Source of the DNA: Candidatus Thiosymbion ectosymbiont of Catanema sp. Cochon2018
GTDB taxonomy: Bacteria; Pseudomonadota; Gammaproteobacteria; Chromatiales; Chromatiaceae
Length of the DNA stretch: 64,000 nucleotides
Assembly (NCBI GenBank): GCA_011392765.1
Contig: WYCW01000002.1
Location: forward strand, 342,917-406,916
Direction: 5' to 3'
Positions within the stretch are counted from its first letter, which is position 1. Every line of letters starts with the position of its first letter. Under the pieces are notes generated by a model. That model was given only the letters and a program-made list of their open reading frames with translations. It was not told where the DNA came from and ran no database searches. Position numbers and translations under genes: made by a program. Below are positions 33,064-42,301 of the stretch, in pieces.

Positions 33064-33489
33064 TTAGACATGAGGTTTTCTCCCGTTTTCGCTTTGTCGT
33101 TGCCACCAATCCGCACAGATGATTTCACCACGGGGCCAGCAAGCGCCAGCGGGCCGGTTCGCGGGTGTTCGGACGGCACAGGAGCCTAAGCCGCCGGGTG
33201 GATTGATCCGGTCCGGACTCCAGTGACGGCATTCCCGACAGGCAACCGGGGGCCGGGGGATCGGTCGCCGGGCCTCCCGGTTCGAGCACCAAGGGCAGCT
33301 TGGGAAGGTGCCTTCGGTAAACAGCCAGACGGGGCCACAGGAGGCGCATAGCGCCCGCTCGGTATAGTGGGCAGGGGCTTCCCCTTGGTCCATCTCTCGA
33401 CGCCTCGGGAAGTACCGATTTCCGCAAGCAAGAGAACAACCATCGGGAAGGGAGGATAGTCCCATGCCGGAACTCCATTTCAAGGGCAA
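33064..33489 (-). CDS. Cysteine-rich hypothetical protein (zinc-binding?)
   Basis: 141 residues. Paired cysteines ALCASCGPVWL, PSCPWCSN, ACRECRHWSPD and a later C. The arrangement suggests zinc ribbons. Similar sequences occur on mobile islands but no function is known to me. It overlaps the start of the mod pseudogene on the other strand by 26 bp. It may be a fragment. Confidence 0.4.
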   Translation of the reverse strand: MPLKWSSGMGLSSLPDGCSLACGNRYFPRRREMDQGEAPAHYTERALCASCGPVWLFTEGTFPSCPWCSNREARRPIPRPPVACRECRHWSPDRINPPGGLGSCAVRTPANRPAGACWPRGEIICADWWQRQSENGRKPHV

Positions 33490-34440
33490 GGAATACGTCT
33501 ACAATCACCATTTGACCGTACCCTATCGGCCACTGGAGGCGCATCCCGAGAAGTCGATCGGGGATGAATCCGAAAACCTCATCATCCACGGCGACAACCT
33601 GCACGCACTCAAGGCGCTGCTGCCGCGCTATGCGGGCAAGGTGGATTGCATCTTCATCGATCCGCCCTACAACACAATGCCATTAAGTTAGTCGCTGGTT
33701 GCTTACCGGTGCGGAAGAGAAAACTACGAATCACGCGAATCGGCGCGAATCCGATTCGCGGGGATTTGCGTGATTCGTAGTTTTTCCTCTGGTTTGCCGA
33801 CTGGCAACGCTTAACTTAATGGCATTGCCCTACAACACCGGCAACGAGAACTGGAACTACAACTGCGGGAGAAGATCACCTGGAGCAATTTCAGCCGCGA
33901 CAATGCACACAAGAAGTTACTGGATCAAGTGCAGTCCATAGAAAACCTGGAATCCGACCGCTTCGACAAGATCAACAAGACCGTCAAGGACGGCGAGTTG
34001 ATCGTCACCGGCGAGAAGAAGATCACCGAACGGGTCGAAGGACTGGGCGGCGGTTTTACCTATTACACCCTAGGCGATCCCCTGGATCAGGACAAGGTGT
34101 TGACGGGAGAAAGCCTGCCCGATTACGCCGGCATCGGCGCCTGGTTGTTCCATACCACCACCGGCGAGCCGTTGGATCGGAAAGGCATCCGAGAAGACGA
34201 AAGCTATCTGGGCGAGAGCGCGGCCTTCCATGTGTGGCTCATCTACCGGTCGGAACTGGATTTTCTCAAATCCCGTGACGCCGCCTTGACCTTGAGCTTT
34301 GCCGAGAAGATTTCCGAACGGAAGGATAAGCGCCATCTGGTGTTTGCGCCCGCCCGGTTCGTGTCCAATCGGGTGCTGTTACCGCTGGGGGGGAGTACGC
34401 GCCCCTGCCCTTTGCCCTCTATCGGTTCGAGAGGAACTGA
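33464..34440 (+). pseudogene. mod: Type III restriction-modification methyltransferase (mod), disrupted
   Basis: The N-terminus MPELHFKGKEYVYNHHLTVP leads to NLIIHGDNLHALKALLP and FIDPPYNT, the catalytic DPPY motif of N6-adenine methylases. A 153-bp MITE splits the DPPYNT codons. After it, PYNTGNENWNYN joins directly to REKITWSNFSRDNAHKKLLD, which belongs near the C-terminus, so the middle is deleted. Near the end a G run causes a frameshift before EYAPLPFALYRFERN. Non-functional on three counts. Confidence 0.85.
33675..33827 (+). mobile_element. 153-bp MITE, copy A (in mod)
   Basis: Ends CAATGCCATTAAGTTA and TAACTTAATGGCATTG, flanked by the 10-bp duplication CCCTACAACA (33665-33674 and 33828-33837). 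The centre is a palindrome of ACTACGAATCACGCGAATC. Copy B of equal length at 57912-58064 has a different 10-bp duplication. Confidence 0.92.
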
Positions 34441-34442
34441 CC

Positions 34443-35057
34443 TTGTTGGTCCTGATCGATGAAAGCGGCGATCCGGGCTTTAAGCTCGCCAAGGGGTCCA
34501 CGCCGTATTTCGTGGTAGCGATGGTGTTGTTTCGGGATCTCGATCAGGCGGAACGGGCCAGTGTTGCCATTGGCAAGGCTCGGGAGTCATTGCGGGTAAA
34601 GCCGGAATTCAAATTCAACAAGTCTTCCGACGCGGTGCGGGATGCCTTTTTTGCGGCGGTCCGGCCGTTCGATTTTGGAGTGCGGGCGCTGGTGGTGGAC
34701 AAATCCAGGATCTACAGTCCGAATCTGCGCGGCAATACGGAACGCTTCTACAACTATTTTGTGCAACTCCTGATGCATCATGATGCCGAAGCGCTGGCCA
34801 ATGCCCACATCAAGATAGACGGTAGTGGCAATCGGCCGTTTCAAAGGGAAATGAAGCGTTACCTGCGCCAACAACTCGGCCCCGGCAAAATTGCGAGCCT
34901 CAAATTTGCTGATTCGCGTCGGGATGATCTGGTTCAGCTGGCGGATATGGTGGTTGGAGCGATTGCCCGTTCCTACCGGATCGGTGATCGAGTACGGCAT
35001 AATCGCTGGCGGCAAGCGTTACAGTCGAAGATCGAGGATGTATGGGATTTTCGCTGA
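34443..35057 (+). CDS. DUF3800 protein
   Basis: 204 residues with TTG start at 34443, four bases after the mod reading frame ends. LVLIDESGDPGFKLAKGSTP is the DUF3800 N-terminal box (conserved DES), and SLKFADSRRDDLVQLADMVV the C-terminal box, with acidic residues in an RNase-H-like arrangement. Common on mobile and defence islands; activity unproven. A terminator follows. Confidence 0.8.
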   Translation: MLVLIDESGDPGFKLAKGSTPYFVVAMVLFRDLDQAERASVAIGKARESLRVKPEFKFNKSSDAVRDAFFAAVRPFDFGVRALVVDKSRIYSPNLRGNTERFYNYFVQLLMHHDAEALANAHIKIDGSGNRPFQREMKRYLRQQLGPGKIASLKFADSRRDDLVQLADMVVGAIARSYRIGDRVRHNRWRQALQSKIEDVWDFR

Positions 35058-35072
35058 CGAGCAAGCACCCAA

Positions 35073-35107
35073 AAAGACAAGGGCGCACGAAACGCCCCCT
35101 TGTCTTT
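35073..35107 (+). terminator. Rho-independent terminator after DUF3800 gene
   Basis: AAAGACAAGGGCG and CGCCCCCTTGTCTTT form a long stem directly after the stop codon. Confidence 0.78.
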
Positions 35108-35279
35108 GGAATCAGGTCGCCTCTGTGTCCTATCCCGGGGATTCCCGGGAACGCACACCATCCGGTGACAGTTCGGAGCACAGAGGCTAGGTATAAGCAG
35201 TCTAGTAGGCCGCGGAAACATTTTGCAAGCAATATTTTACTTTCCCGCCGAGCTACCCCCTTGTAGGCGTAAAAAACCT

Positions 35280-36300
35280 ATGCAACTCAAAGAGTTTCAA
35301 CAAGAAGTACTGGATACCTTCGACGGCTATCTGGATGCCTTGGTCGAGAAGCGCCTGAATGCCCTCAAGCCGGACTTCACCGAAGAAGACTGGAAGGCGC
35401 TGAAGGCTAGCGGCATACTGCCCAAGTCGCGGGCCGATATTCCCTTCAGCCCACGCAAGGATGGCGCGGGGCGACCGGTGCCCTCGGTGATCTTCAGGTG
35501 ATCTTCAGATTATTGCTGGGTTTTGGCCGTCCCTGGCCGCAACCCAGCCTACAGCCTACGATCCCTTTTTAGACAGTCTCTCAAGATCCCCACCGGCGGC
35601 GGCAAGACCCTACTGGCGGCGCAGGCGGTCTCGCGCATCATGAGCAAATGGGTACGGGCCAACCATGGCTTCGTGCTCTGGATCGTGCCCAATGAAGCCA
35701 TCTATACCCAAACCCACAAGGCGCTGAACAACCGGGAGCACCCCTACCGGCGGATTCTCGACCAAGCGGCGGCGGGCTGGGTCAGGATTCCGGACAAGAT
35801 GACGCCGCTGAATAAGCGAGACCTGGAGTCCCATCTGTGCGTCATGCTGCTGATGCTGCAATCGTCGAACCGGGAGAACAAGGAGTCGCTGATGGCGGGA
35901 TTGTCTGCGGGCCAGCTTCGAGCACTTGAACGACTTGCAGGAGAAGGCCGATACGCTGCACGCCGAAACCGCCCGCACTATCCGGCCCATCTGCCTGGTG
36001 CAGGTGGAGCGCACCGGCAAGGATCAACGGGAGGTCGGATACATCCATGCCGAAGACGCGCAGGAATACCTGTTGACCCTGGGGGTAAAAGAACAGCAGA
36101 TCGCCATCAAGACCTCGGAGAAGAACGACCTCAAGGAGCCGGAAAACCTGGACCTATTGAGCCCCACCAATCAGGTGTGCTTCATCATCACCAAGCAGGG
36201 CGACCTGGAATTGGTGGTCGATGAGGATACGACGGTCAGTTGCGCCCTGATTTTTGAGGGGGAATGGGAAACCGGGTTGTCGAAGGTGTTGGAAGGCTAG
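35280..36300 (+). pseudogene. res: Type III restriction enzyme (res), disrupted
   Basis: MQLKEFQQEVLDTFDGYLDA to GRPVPSVIF is the Res N-terminus. A MITE remnant (35502-35583) precedes KIPTGGGKTLLAAQAVSRIM, the Walker A motif, which should follow directly. After the AnrEnKESL region the sequence shifts frame and jumps to HLNDLQEKADTLHAETARTI and IAIKTSEKNDLKEPENLDLL, and then to a short tail, so helicase motifs are missing. Partner of the broken mod gene. Confidence 0.82.
35502..35583 (+). mobile_element. CTTAG-family MITE remnant in res
   Basis: GCTGGGTTTTGGCCGTCCC to AGACAGTCT matches the right two thirds of the element at 3658-3791. The left end is missing; GTGATCTTCAG is duplicated at the left boundary. 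Confidence 0.75.
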
Positions 36301-36447
36301 GGGGTGTTCTCAAACGAACCGCACCGAAGAACCACGGATGGACACAGATAGACACGGATCACAATCCGTGTTTATCCGTGTCTATTTGTGTCTATCCGTG
36401 GTTCTAATGCAGTACAGTAAAAACTCCGATTGAGAACGCTCCCTAGC
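36297..36447. repeat. CTAGGGGGTGTTCTCAA-ended palindromic element
   Basis: Starts CTAGGGGGTGTTCTCAA and ends TTGAGAACGCTCCCTAG, enclosing a palindrome of ACCACGGATGGACACAG words. Related ends occur at 45217-45367 and 56508-56532. Its CTAG provides the last stop codon of the res fragment. Confidence 0.75.
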
Positions 36448-36556
36448 ACCACATTTTATCTAATTTTGCATCTATCCGTAGATACTCTGTTCCGATGCAA
36501 GTCCAATTTAGCTCCTGATTCCCAAAGATTCACCTTATGCACATAAATCAGATTTA

Positions 36557-37549
36557 TCAGGCAGCCGTTTCGGTGGGGGTATAGAAGCGGCTGCTGTCGA
36601 AGGGGTTCTGAGTCTTGAGCATGGCATGGATGGCGAGCAGGAGCTTACGCATGACGGCACAGAGGGCCTGGAGCTTTTTGAGGCCGCGATCCTCGATGAG
36701 GTGGCGGTAATAGGCCCTGACGTTGGGATCATGGCGTGCGGCGCTGAGAGCGGGCATGTAAAGGGCCAGGCGCAGGTAGCGGTTGCCGGCATTGGAGATG
36801 CGTGGCTTCTTGTCGATGCTGGAGCCGGACTGGTGTTGTCGGGGATCGAGGCCGGCCATGGCAACCCATTGTTTGGCCTGCATGTCATCGGGCAAGACCA
36901 ACAGCTCGCCGAGGAGTTGGATGGCACTGGCATCGGCAATGCCGGTGACGGTGATCAGCAGGTCGAAGGCGTGCCGGCGCGCCTCATTCGTGGCGATGAG
37001 GTCGCGGGCCTGTTGGCGCAGGTGTTCGATGTGGTCATCCAGGAAGGCAACGGTCTGCTGCAGGCTAGCGATGAGGAAATCCGGCGTCATGGCGGTCAGT
37101 TGGGCCGCATGGAGCTGGTTCTTGGTTTGGGTCCGGAGCTTGTCGAGGGCGGCGATGCGGCGTGCGCAGGCGCGGATAGCCAGGGCCAAGTCATCGGGGC
37201 GCTGCCAGGGTGTGAAGGGCATGCGCAGGGCGAACTGGGCCAGGACTGCGGCATCGACGGCATCGGTCTTGGTGCGGGTCTGGAAGGCCTCCGCGAAGCG
37301 TTTGGCGGCCTTGGGGTTGATTACCATGAGGGGTAGCCCGGCGTCCTCCAGGGCCAGGGCTAGGTCGAGGTGATAGAGGCCGGTGGCCTCCAGGCAGACG
37401 CGGCTCACGTGTGCCTTACGCAAGCGGTTGCGCAAGGTCGCATGACCGGCTGGGGTATTCTTGAACTCGCGGGGTTTTCCGGTGCGCTCATCGCGGCTGA
37501 TGACCAAGGTAACGGTTTTGGCGCTGACATCAATTCCGGCAACGTTCAT
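36557..37549 (-). CDS. IS110-family transposase
   Basis: 330 residues from MNVAGIDVSAKTVTLVI with GAGGA upstream. The N-terminal RuvC-like DEDD domain has AGIDVSAK, CLEATGLYHLDLA and KTDAVDAAVLAQFA. The C-terminal Transposase_20 domain has ITVTGIADASAIQLLGEL and the catalytic-serine region GSSIDKKPRISNAGNRYLRL. IS110 recombinases are guided by a bridge RNA encoded in the non-coding end. Intact. Confidence 0.92.
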   Translation of the reverse strand: MNVAGIDVSAKTVTLVISRDERTGKPREFKNTPAGHATLRNRLRKAHVSRVCLEATGLYHLDLALALEDAGLPLMVINPKAAKRFAEAFQTRTKTDAVDAAVLAQFALRMPFTPWQRPDDLALAIRACARRIAALDKLRTQTKNQLHAAQLTAMTPDFLIASLQQTVAFLDDHIEHLRQQARDLIATNEARRHAFDLLITVTGIADASAIQLLGELLVLPDDMQAKQWVAMAGLDPRQHQSGSSIDKKPRISNAGNRYLRLALYMPALSAARHDPNVRAYYRHLIEDRGLKKLQALCAVMRKLLLAIHAMLKTQNPFDSSRFYTPTETAA

Positions 37550-37812
37550 GGGTGGTTCCTCGTCAGTCAAAAAGGCGCTAGGATCAAGACTTGGTTCCCC
37601 GACCCTGAACCCTCGCCTACCGACCTTGTGTATGCAGGCTCACGAGCATCGCTCACGGCCTCGGATACTCTTCGGTATGGGCGAAGAGGGCGGGGAGCCA
37701 ATCTACGCACAGGCTCGGGGCCTCCGGGTGGGACGGCTTCCCCAGGTACTCTCCATCAAATCCCTTTATACCTGATCCTTGGCTTTCCCTTAGAAACAGA
37801 ACATACAAGGGT
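37550..37812 (-). ncRNA. IS110 non-coding end, candidate bridge RNA
   Basis: The 263 bp upstream of the transposase contain no gene but are well conserved in the second, truncated copy at 48014-48316, down to CTTGGTTCCCCGACCCTG and GCTTCCCCAGGTACTC. In IS110-group elements this position encodes the bridge RNA with target- and donor-binding loops. The exact transcript and loops were not derived. Confidence 0.5.
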
Positions 37813-37854
37813 GGGCTGTGCTCACCGGTCAGGCGGAGTATTTGGTGGGCACAG
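37811..37854. repeat. Inverted repeat GGGTGGGCTGTGC
   Basis: GGGTGGGCTGTGC and GCACAGCCCACCC bracket a short loop immediately beyond the IS110 end. A related hairpin is at about 55725-55792. Confidence 0.65.
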
Positions 37855-37899
37855 CCCACCCTGCGGGTTTGAGCATAAAAAATAAGGTGAAACGAGGCA

Positions 37900-38181
37900 C
37901 TAGAACGGGAGCGGGTTTCCGATGATGATCTCAATGCCACCGACAGCCTTCAACGCTCGATGGTAGTGGGCTTGACGCTGCTCGGCACCCGAATCGTCGG
38001 CCAGGCTACCAAGAATCGAGGCGGTGAAATACTTGGTCCGGGCCATCTCGGAAAAAGGCTCGATAGGCCGAATCACGCGGGAAAACAGCCGATTCAGGTC
38101 AAGCCACTTGAAGGATGTTTTCTTCAGCAGCGAGTAGAAGAGGTTATGGCCGTCAATGTAGACAATCGTTCGCATCTGCAT
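37900..38181 (-). pseudogene. NYN-domain protein, N-terminal fragment
   Basis: MQMRTIVYIDGHNLFYSLLK and RLFSRVIRPIEPFSEMARTK match the N-terminal half of NYN (PIN-like RNase) proteins, with the conserved D in VYIDGHN. It ends after 93 residues, whereas NYN proteins are about 200, so the 3' half has been lost, probably with the IS110-flanking rearrangement. Confidence 0.65.
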
Positions 38182-38195
38182 TTCCGTGCGCGAGA

Positions 38196-38226
38196 GACGA
38201 AAAAACCGCCCGAAGGCGGCTTTTTC
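38196..38226. terminator. Bidirectional terminator-like hairpin
   Basis: AAAAAACCGCC-CGAA-GGCGGCTTTTT upstream of the NYN fragment. 38260-38600 beyond it holds no recognised gene. Confidence 0.7.
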
Positions 38227-38627
38227 TCCCCAAGCCAGACGTGGAGCCGCGTGCGACAAGGGGTGGATCGCTCATCAGTTCTAACCTGAAGTTATATCGG
38301 ATCGCAACAACCATCAAACGCAGCATGCGGTTTTCCCGCACTACGCTTTCCTGTCGCCTTCACATCCAGGCTGTCGCAGGGGAGACCAGTCGCCTCATAG
38401 CTGCATGTTTGTATCGATGTGCGTACCATGTCACCCTTTTCGGTGGCCGGTCGGGGCACTGGCTCCGACGTTTCAGGTGCCGCACTATCCGTTGGTGCTC
38501 GACGGCGCCTTGTCCGCTCCAACGGGGCCTACTTTGTGGATAGGCGTTGGCCGTGGTCCACTTGGTCATTTATCGACGCCGGAGCCTGGTAGCCGACAGA
38601 GAGGAAATATTGAGAGAGGAGACAGCG

Positions 38628-41090
38628 ATGGAAACCTGGATTACCCACGCGCAACGCTTTCTTGGCACCGGATTGCGAGACCAGGATGCACTGAAGCAGG
38701 CCGTGGCAAGCTGTGACGACAAAGCCATTGCCGCCTTCCTGTCTGCCCTTCCGTGGTCTATTGAACAGGGCCGAGAATTGGCCGATGCTCATCTGAATGC
38801 CGGTAAACCCCATTCCGGTCTCACAATACAGTGCCTTGCCAACGCATTATCACTGATACGTATCGAGTCTCCCTTGCAGATTCCACAGGAAAAACGCTCA
38901 GCTCTGTTTGGTTTTATACAGGGCCTCGTGGATTCCTTGCGACCCTTCCCGGAGCTGATACCGAGCCTGGCTATGCTATGTCATACATTGGGAACGGGTC
39001 TTCTGGAATTAAAGGACTACCCGGCGTCCCGTACGGCCTATGAAGAGGCCTTGCCACTCTATCGCCGGCTAGCCGCAGCCGAGCCGGCGGCTTATTTGCG
39101 CGATGTCGCCATGACCCTCAACAACCTGGCAAATCTTCTCAATAAGGTGCGCGACTACCCGGCGTCCCGTGCGAATTATGAAGAAGCCTTGCCACTCTAT
39201 CGCCAGCTAGCCGCAGCCGAGCCAACGGCCTATTTGCCTCATGTCGCCGCGACCCTCAACAACCTGGGGAATCTGCTCCGTGAGATACGCGACTACTCGG
39301 CATCCCGTGCGGCCTATGAAGAGGCCTTGCCAATCTACCGCCACCTGGCCGAGGCCGAGCCGGCGGTCTATTCGCCTCATGTTGCCACGACCCTCAACAA
39401 CTTGGCGACTCTGCTCTTTGAGGTGCGCGACTATTCGGTGGCCCATGCGGCTTTTGAGGAGGCCTTGACTATAAGACGCCGGTTGGCCGAGGCCGAGCCT
39501 GCGGTCTATTTGCCTGATGTGGCCGATACCCTCAACAACCTGGGGTTGGTGCTCAACAACACGCGCGACTATTCGGCGTCCCGTGCGGCCTTTGAGGAGG
39601 CCTTGACCACAAGACGTCGGTTGGCCGCGGCCGAGCCGGCGGTCTATTTGCCTGCTGTCGCCATGACCCTCAACAACCTGGCGGTTCTGCTCAATGATAT
39701 ACGCGACTATTCGGCGGCCCGTGGGGCTTGTGAGGAGGCGGTAGAGGTCGCAGAGAGGGCCACTGTCCAAGGGGACTATCGGCATCTGAGCAAAACCAAC
39801 GTGGAAAGGGCATACCGATCTCTCCTGAAATCCGCCATCGACGAACAGGACGGCCTAAGGGCCTTTGCCTTGGTTGCGGCCATGCGGGACGGACAGGCGG
39901 TGTCCGGCACCATCCACCGGGAGGCATTACAGGGACTACAGGATTGGTTGGGGAAACAGGAACCTGCGACAGGTAGGGCCTGTCAGATCTTGTTGCCCAC
40001 CTCGGGACCGGATGGAGAGCTCTCGATCGGCCTGATTACATCGGAAGCTGTCCACTTTTCCGTAGTCGCAACCGAGGGCTGGGAGGAACTCTTTCCACCA
40101 CAGGAGCCCACGCCGGAGGCGCAACGACGCAGGCACCGGTTGGCCGGATCGGTCTGGCAAGGTCTGCCGGAGGGATTGCGACAAGCCCTGATACCGGAAC
40201 CGGCAAGGCCGGTGTGGACCCTAGTGAGTGGGGATCCCTTCTGGAGCGCCTTCCCCTGGGAGCTGCTACGTTTTGGAGACGGCGAGGACGACTACCTGGG
40301 CCTGCATCAGGTCTTGCCGAGAATAGGCGCGATTCAGGCCACCGATCTCCGGGCCCAATGCCGTCCGGAGACCCTGGGCAAGGGGACAGGTAGCCTGACC
40401 GTCTTGGCCCCCCATGACACCGGATGGATGCCGTTAGCGGGCGTGATACCCGAGATCCATGCCGTCAAACAGGCCATCGAGGCCCGTGGCGGCCAGGTCT
40501 TGGCCTTTGCCTCGGGGACCGAAGCCAGCGATGTCGAGGCCCGACGCCAATGGGAACAGCGGCCGGATATCCTCTATTACAGCGGCCACGGGGCAATCGT
40601 GCAAAACGAGGAGCTGCTGGTTGTCCATCGGGATCTCCAGGACCCTAATGCCCTGACCCCGACCGCCTATGTGGGCAAACAGCAGCTCATGGCCTGGTCG
40701 GACCGCTTGGATCACCCACTGTTCGATCAGCGTCCCCTGATCGTACTCAATAGCTGCGTCACCGGACGCTCCCGGCAGGCCGGCGGTGCCCGGGAGGACC
40801 TGGTGCATACCCTGTTGGACCTGGGGGCCGGCGCGATCATTGCTTCCGCCTTGCCGGTCTATGATGCGGTGGGCCAGGCCCTGGGGGAATCCCTCTTCGA
40901 CCCGCGCATCAATGACGCCGAAGACCTGGGTACGGCGGTATTGAATGCCCGCCGCCATTTAGCCTCGGGCCTGTGCGCCGACCGGTCCGGTCCCTTTTGG
41001 GGGGCCTGGTCGATGATCCATATCCACGGCAATGCCCGGGCACGTCTGCCCTTTAAGAGGCTGTATAAGAACCAGGAACGGTTTGCGTAG
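38628..41090 (+). CDS. TPR-CHAT protease
   Basis: 820 residues from METWITHAQRF (GAGAGGAGA upstream). Residues about 130-390 are six TPR-like repeats of 46 residues (YEEALPLYRRLAAAEPAAY, LNNLANLLNKVRDY). The C-terminal CHAT caspase-like domain has His654 in YYSGHGA and Cys710 in VLNSCVTG, so the catalytic dyad is intact. CHAT proteases act in bacterial conflict systems, including the TPR-CHAT protein of type III-E CRISPR. No CRISPR is present here. A small membrane protein follows at 41390. Confidence 0.88.
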   Translation: METWITHAQRFLGTGLRDQDALKQAVASCDDKAIAAFLSALPWSIEQGRELADAHLNAGKPHSGLTIQCLANALSLIRIESPLQIPQEKRSALFGFIQGLVDSLRPFPELIPSLAMLCHTLGTGLLELKDYPASRTAYEEALPLYRRLAAAEPAAYLRDVAMTLNNLANLLNKVRDYPASRANYEEALPLYRQLAAAEPTAYLPHVAATLNNLGNLLREIRDYSASRAAYEEALPIYRHLAEAEPAVYSPHVATTLNNLATLLFEVRDYSVAHAAFEEALTIRRRLAEAEPAVYLPDVADTLNNLGLVLNNTRDYSASRAAFEEALTTRRRLAAAEPAVYLPAVAMTLNNLAVLLNDIRDYSAARGACEEAVEVAERATVQGDYRHLSKTNVERAYRSLLKSAIDEQDGLRAFALVAAMRDGQAVSGTIHREALQGLQDWLGKQEPATGRACQILLPTSGPDGELSIGLITSEAVHFSVVATEGWEELFPPQEPTPEAQRRRHRLAGSVWQGLPEGLRQALIPEPARPVWTLVSGDPFWSAFPWELLRFGDGEDDYLGLHQVLPRIGAIQATDLRAQCRPETLGKGTGSLTVLAPHDTGWMPLAGVIPEIHAVKQAIEARGGQVLAFASGTEASDVEARRQWEQRPDILYYSGHGAIVQNEELLVVHRDLQDPNALTPTAYVGKQQLMAWSDRLDHPLFDQRPLIVLNSCVTGRSRQAGGAREDLVHTLLDLGAGAIIASALPVYDAVGQALGESLFDPRINDAEDLGTAVLNARRHLASGLCADRSGPFWGAWSMIHIHGNARARLPFKRLYKNQERFA

Positions 41091-41114
41091 GAGGCGGTAA
41101 ATCTGCGGGCTAGG

Positions 41115-41247
41115 TAGCAGCCGCTAATAGGACAGGATTAACAGGATGAGCAGGATTAACAGGATTTCTTTTAAGTTGTTGTTTTAATAAAAATAATCCT
41201 GTTAATCGAAGAAAATCCTGTCAATCCTGTACCATTGGCGGCTACCT
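41115..41247. repeat. Palindrome of CAGGATTAACAGGATT words
   Basis: Ends GTAGCAGCCGCTAATAGGAC and CTGTACCATTGGCGGCTAC. Same family at about 45660-45785 and 47140-47245. No gene. Confidence 0.75.
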
Positions 41248-41389
41248 CTAATCGACATCGGGTGTGATTCGCCGCGGGGCGTCTCTGCCCGTCGGCTTGC
41301 CCTATCCTACGCGCTATCTTTAGAGAATCAGACTTTTATAATCAATAGCTTAGTTCTTAGGCAGTCTCTAAACCCCAGAGGAGCTCGAA

Positions 41390-41755
41390 ATGACGACAGC
41401 TTCCGATTCCGATGCCTTCGAGGTTGCACAAAGGATCGCCCCCGACTTCACCGCATTGTTGCAAGCCCCCGATCTTGCCGACCGGATTGCCGATCTTAAG
41501 CAAGAGCAAGGACGTCTGCATGGATTGACGGGCAGGGATTTCTCCCTGGGCGATGCCATCGGCATGGCCGGTTTGCTGGTGGGCCTGGTGGGCATCTTTT
41601 TACAAATACGGGCCGGGTATACCTTTCAGCGGGCATCGGTGGAGCAAATCAAGGAACGGCTGATACTCAAGCTCAGTACCGAAACCTCCCTGCCACCGGA
41701 GGTACGGGAGCGCCTGATTACCCGGTTGATCGAAAAATTACCGCCCCATGCATGA
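41390..41755 (+). CDS. Small single-span membrane protein next to CHAT gene
   Basis: 121 residues. A helical N-terminal part (VAQRIAPDFTALLQAPDLAD, KQEQGRLHGL), a transmembrane segment at about residues 54-75 (DAIGMAGLLVGLVGIFLQI) and a cytosolic helical tail. GAGGAGCTCGAA precedes the ATG. The family is not recognised. Possible substrate or effector of the CHAT protease; the 300-bp gap contains a palindrome and MITE end. Confidence 0.6.
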   Translation: MTTASDSDAFEVAQRIAPDFTALLQAPDLADRIADLKQEQGRLHGLTGRDFSLGDAIGMAGLLVGLVGIFLQIRAGYTFQRASVEQIKERLILKLSTETSLPPEVRERLITRLIEKLPPHA

Positions 41756-41795
41756 TATGGTGACCGGCCACGGGCCGGCACGGATAGAGAGTGAG

Positions 41796-42032
41796 AGACT
41801 GTCCTAAGAACTAACCGATTGATTTTCAGGTTACCGCACGGCTGTCATCGCGGCCGGAACCTGTCATCCCGAGCGCAGCGAGGGATCTTACGAGGTAGCG
41901 GTGTTGGCAGGACATAAGATTCTTCCTCCGTCGGGACAAGGATTTCTCGCTGCCTGCCTGTGCGTCCCTGCACGCAGACAGGCGCTCGAAATGACAAGCA
42001 ACGGGTTAGTTTTTAGACAGCCTCTGAGTCTT
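41796..42032. repeat. CTTAG-family MITE variant with different centre
   Basis: AGACTGTCCTAAGAACTAAC on the left and GTTAGTTTTTAGACAGCCT on the right enclose an unrelated 170-bp centre that includes GTCATCCCGAGCGCAGCGAG. The ends belong to the CTTAG family. Confidence 0.6.
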
Positions 42033-42117
42033 CTCGGATCGAAATACTGTATATACTGCCACACGGAACAATCTGCGCATTTCACTCCCTCTCCCTCCGA
42101 GGGTGTCGCAAAAATCC

Positions 42118-42190
42118 TTTCGAACCACAGAGGACACAGAGAACGCAGAGAAAGGCACCGGCCAATTCTCTGTGTCCTCTGTGGTTTAAA
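42118..42190. repeat. Palindrome of ACCACAGAGGACACAG words
   Basis: GAACCACAGAGGACACAGAG and CTCTGTGTCCTCTGTGGTT. No gene between 41756 and 42301. Confidence 0.75.
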
Positions 42191-42301
42191 TTTTACAGAC
42201 CGGCAGCTGACACCACCGTTTTTACGACACCCTCCCTCCGGGAGGGAGCGGGGGTGAGGGGGAAATTCAAAAGCTCGAATTGTGCCACGTGGCAGTACAG
42301 T

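Noticed and set aside
38250..38627. Possible group II intron start (GTGCGAC at about 38249)
   Set aside because: No domain V hairpin, no EBS/IBS pairing and no reverse transcriptase was recognised in the following 350 bp.
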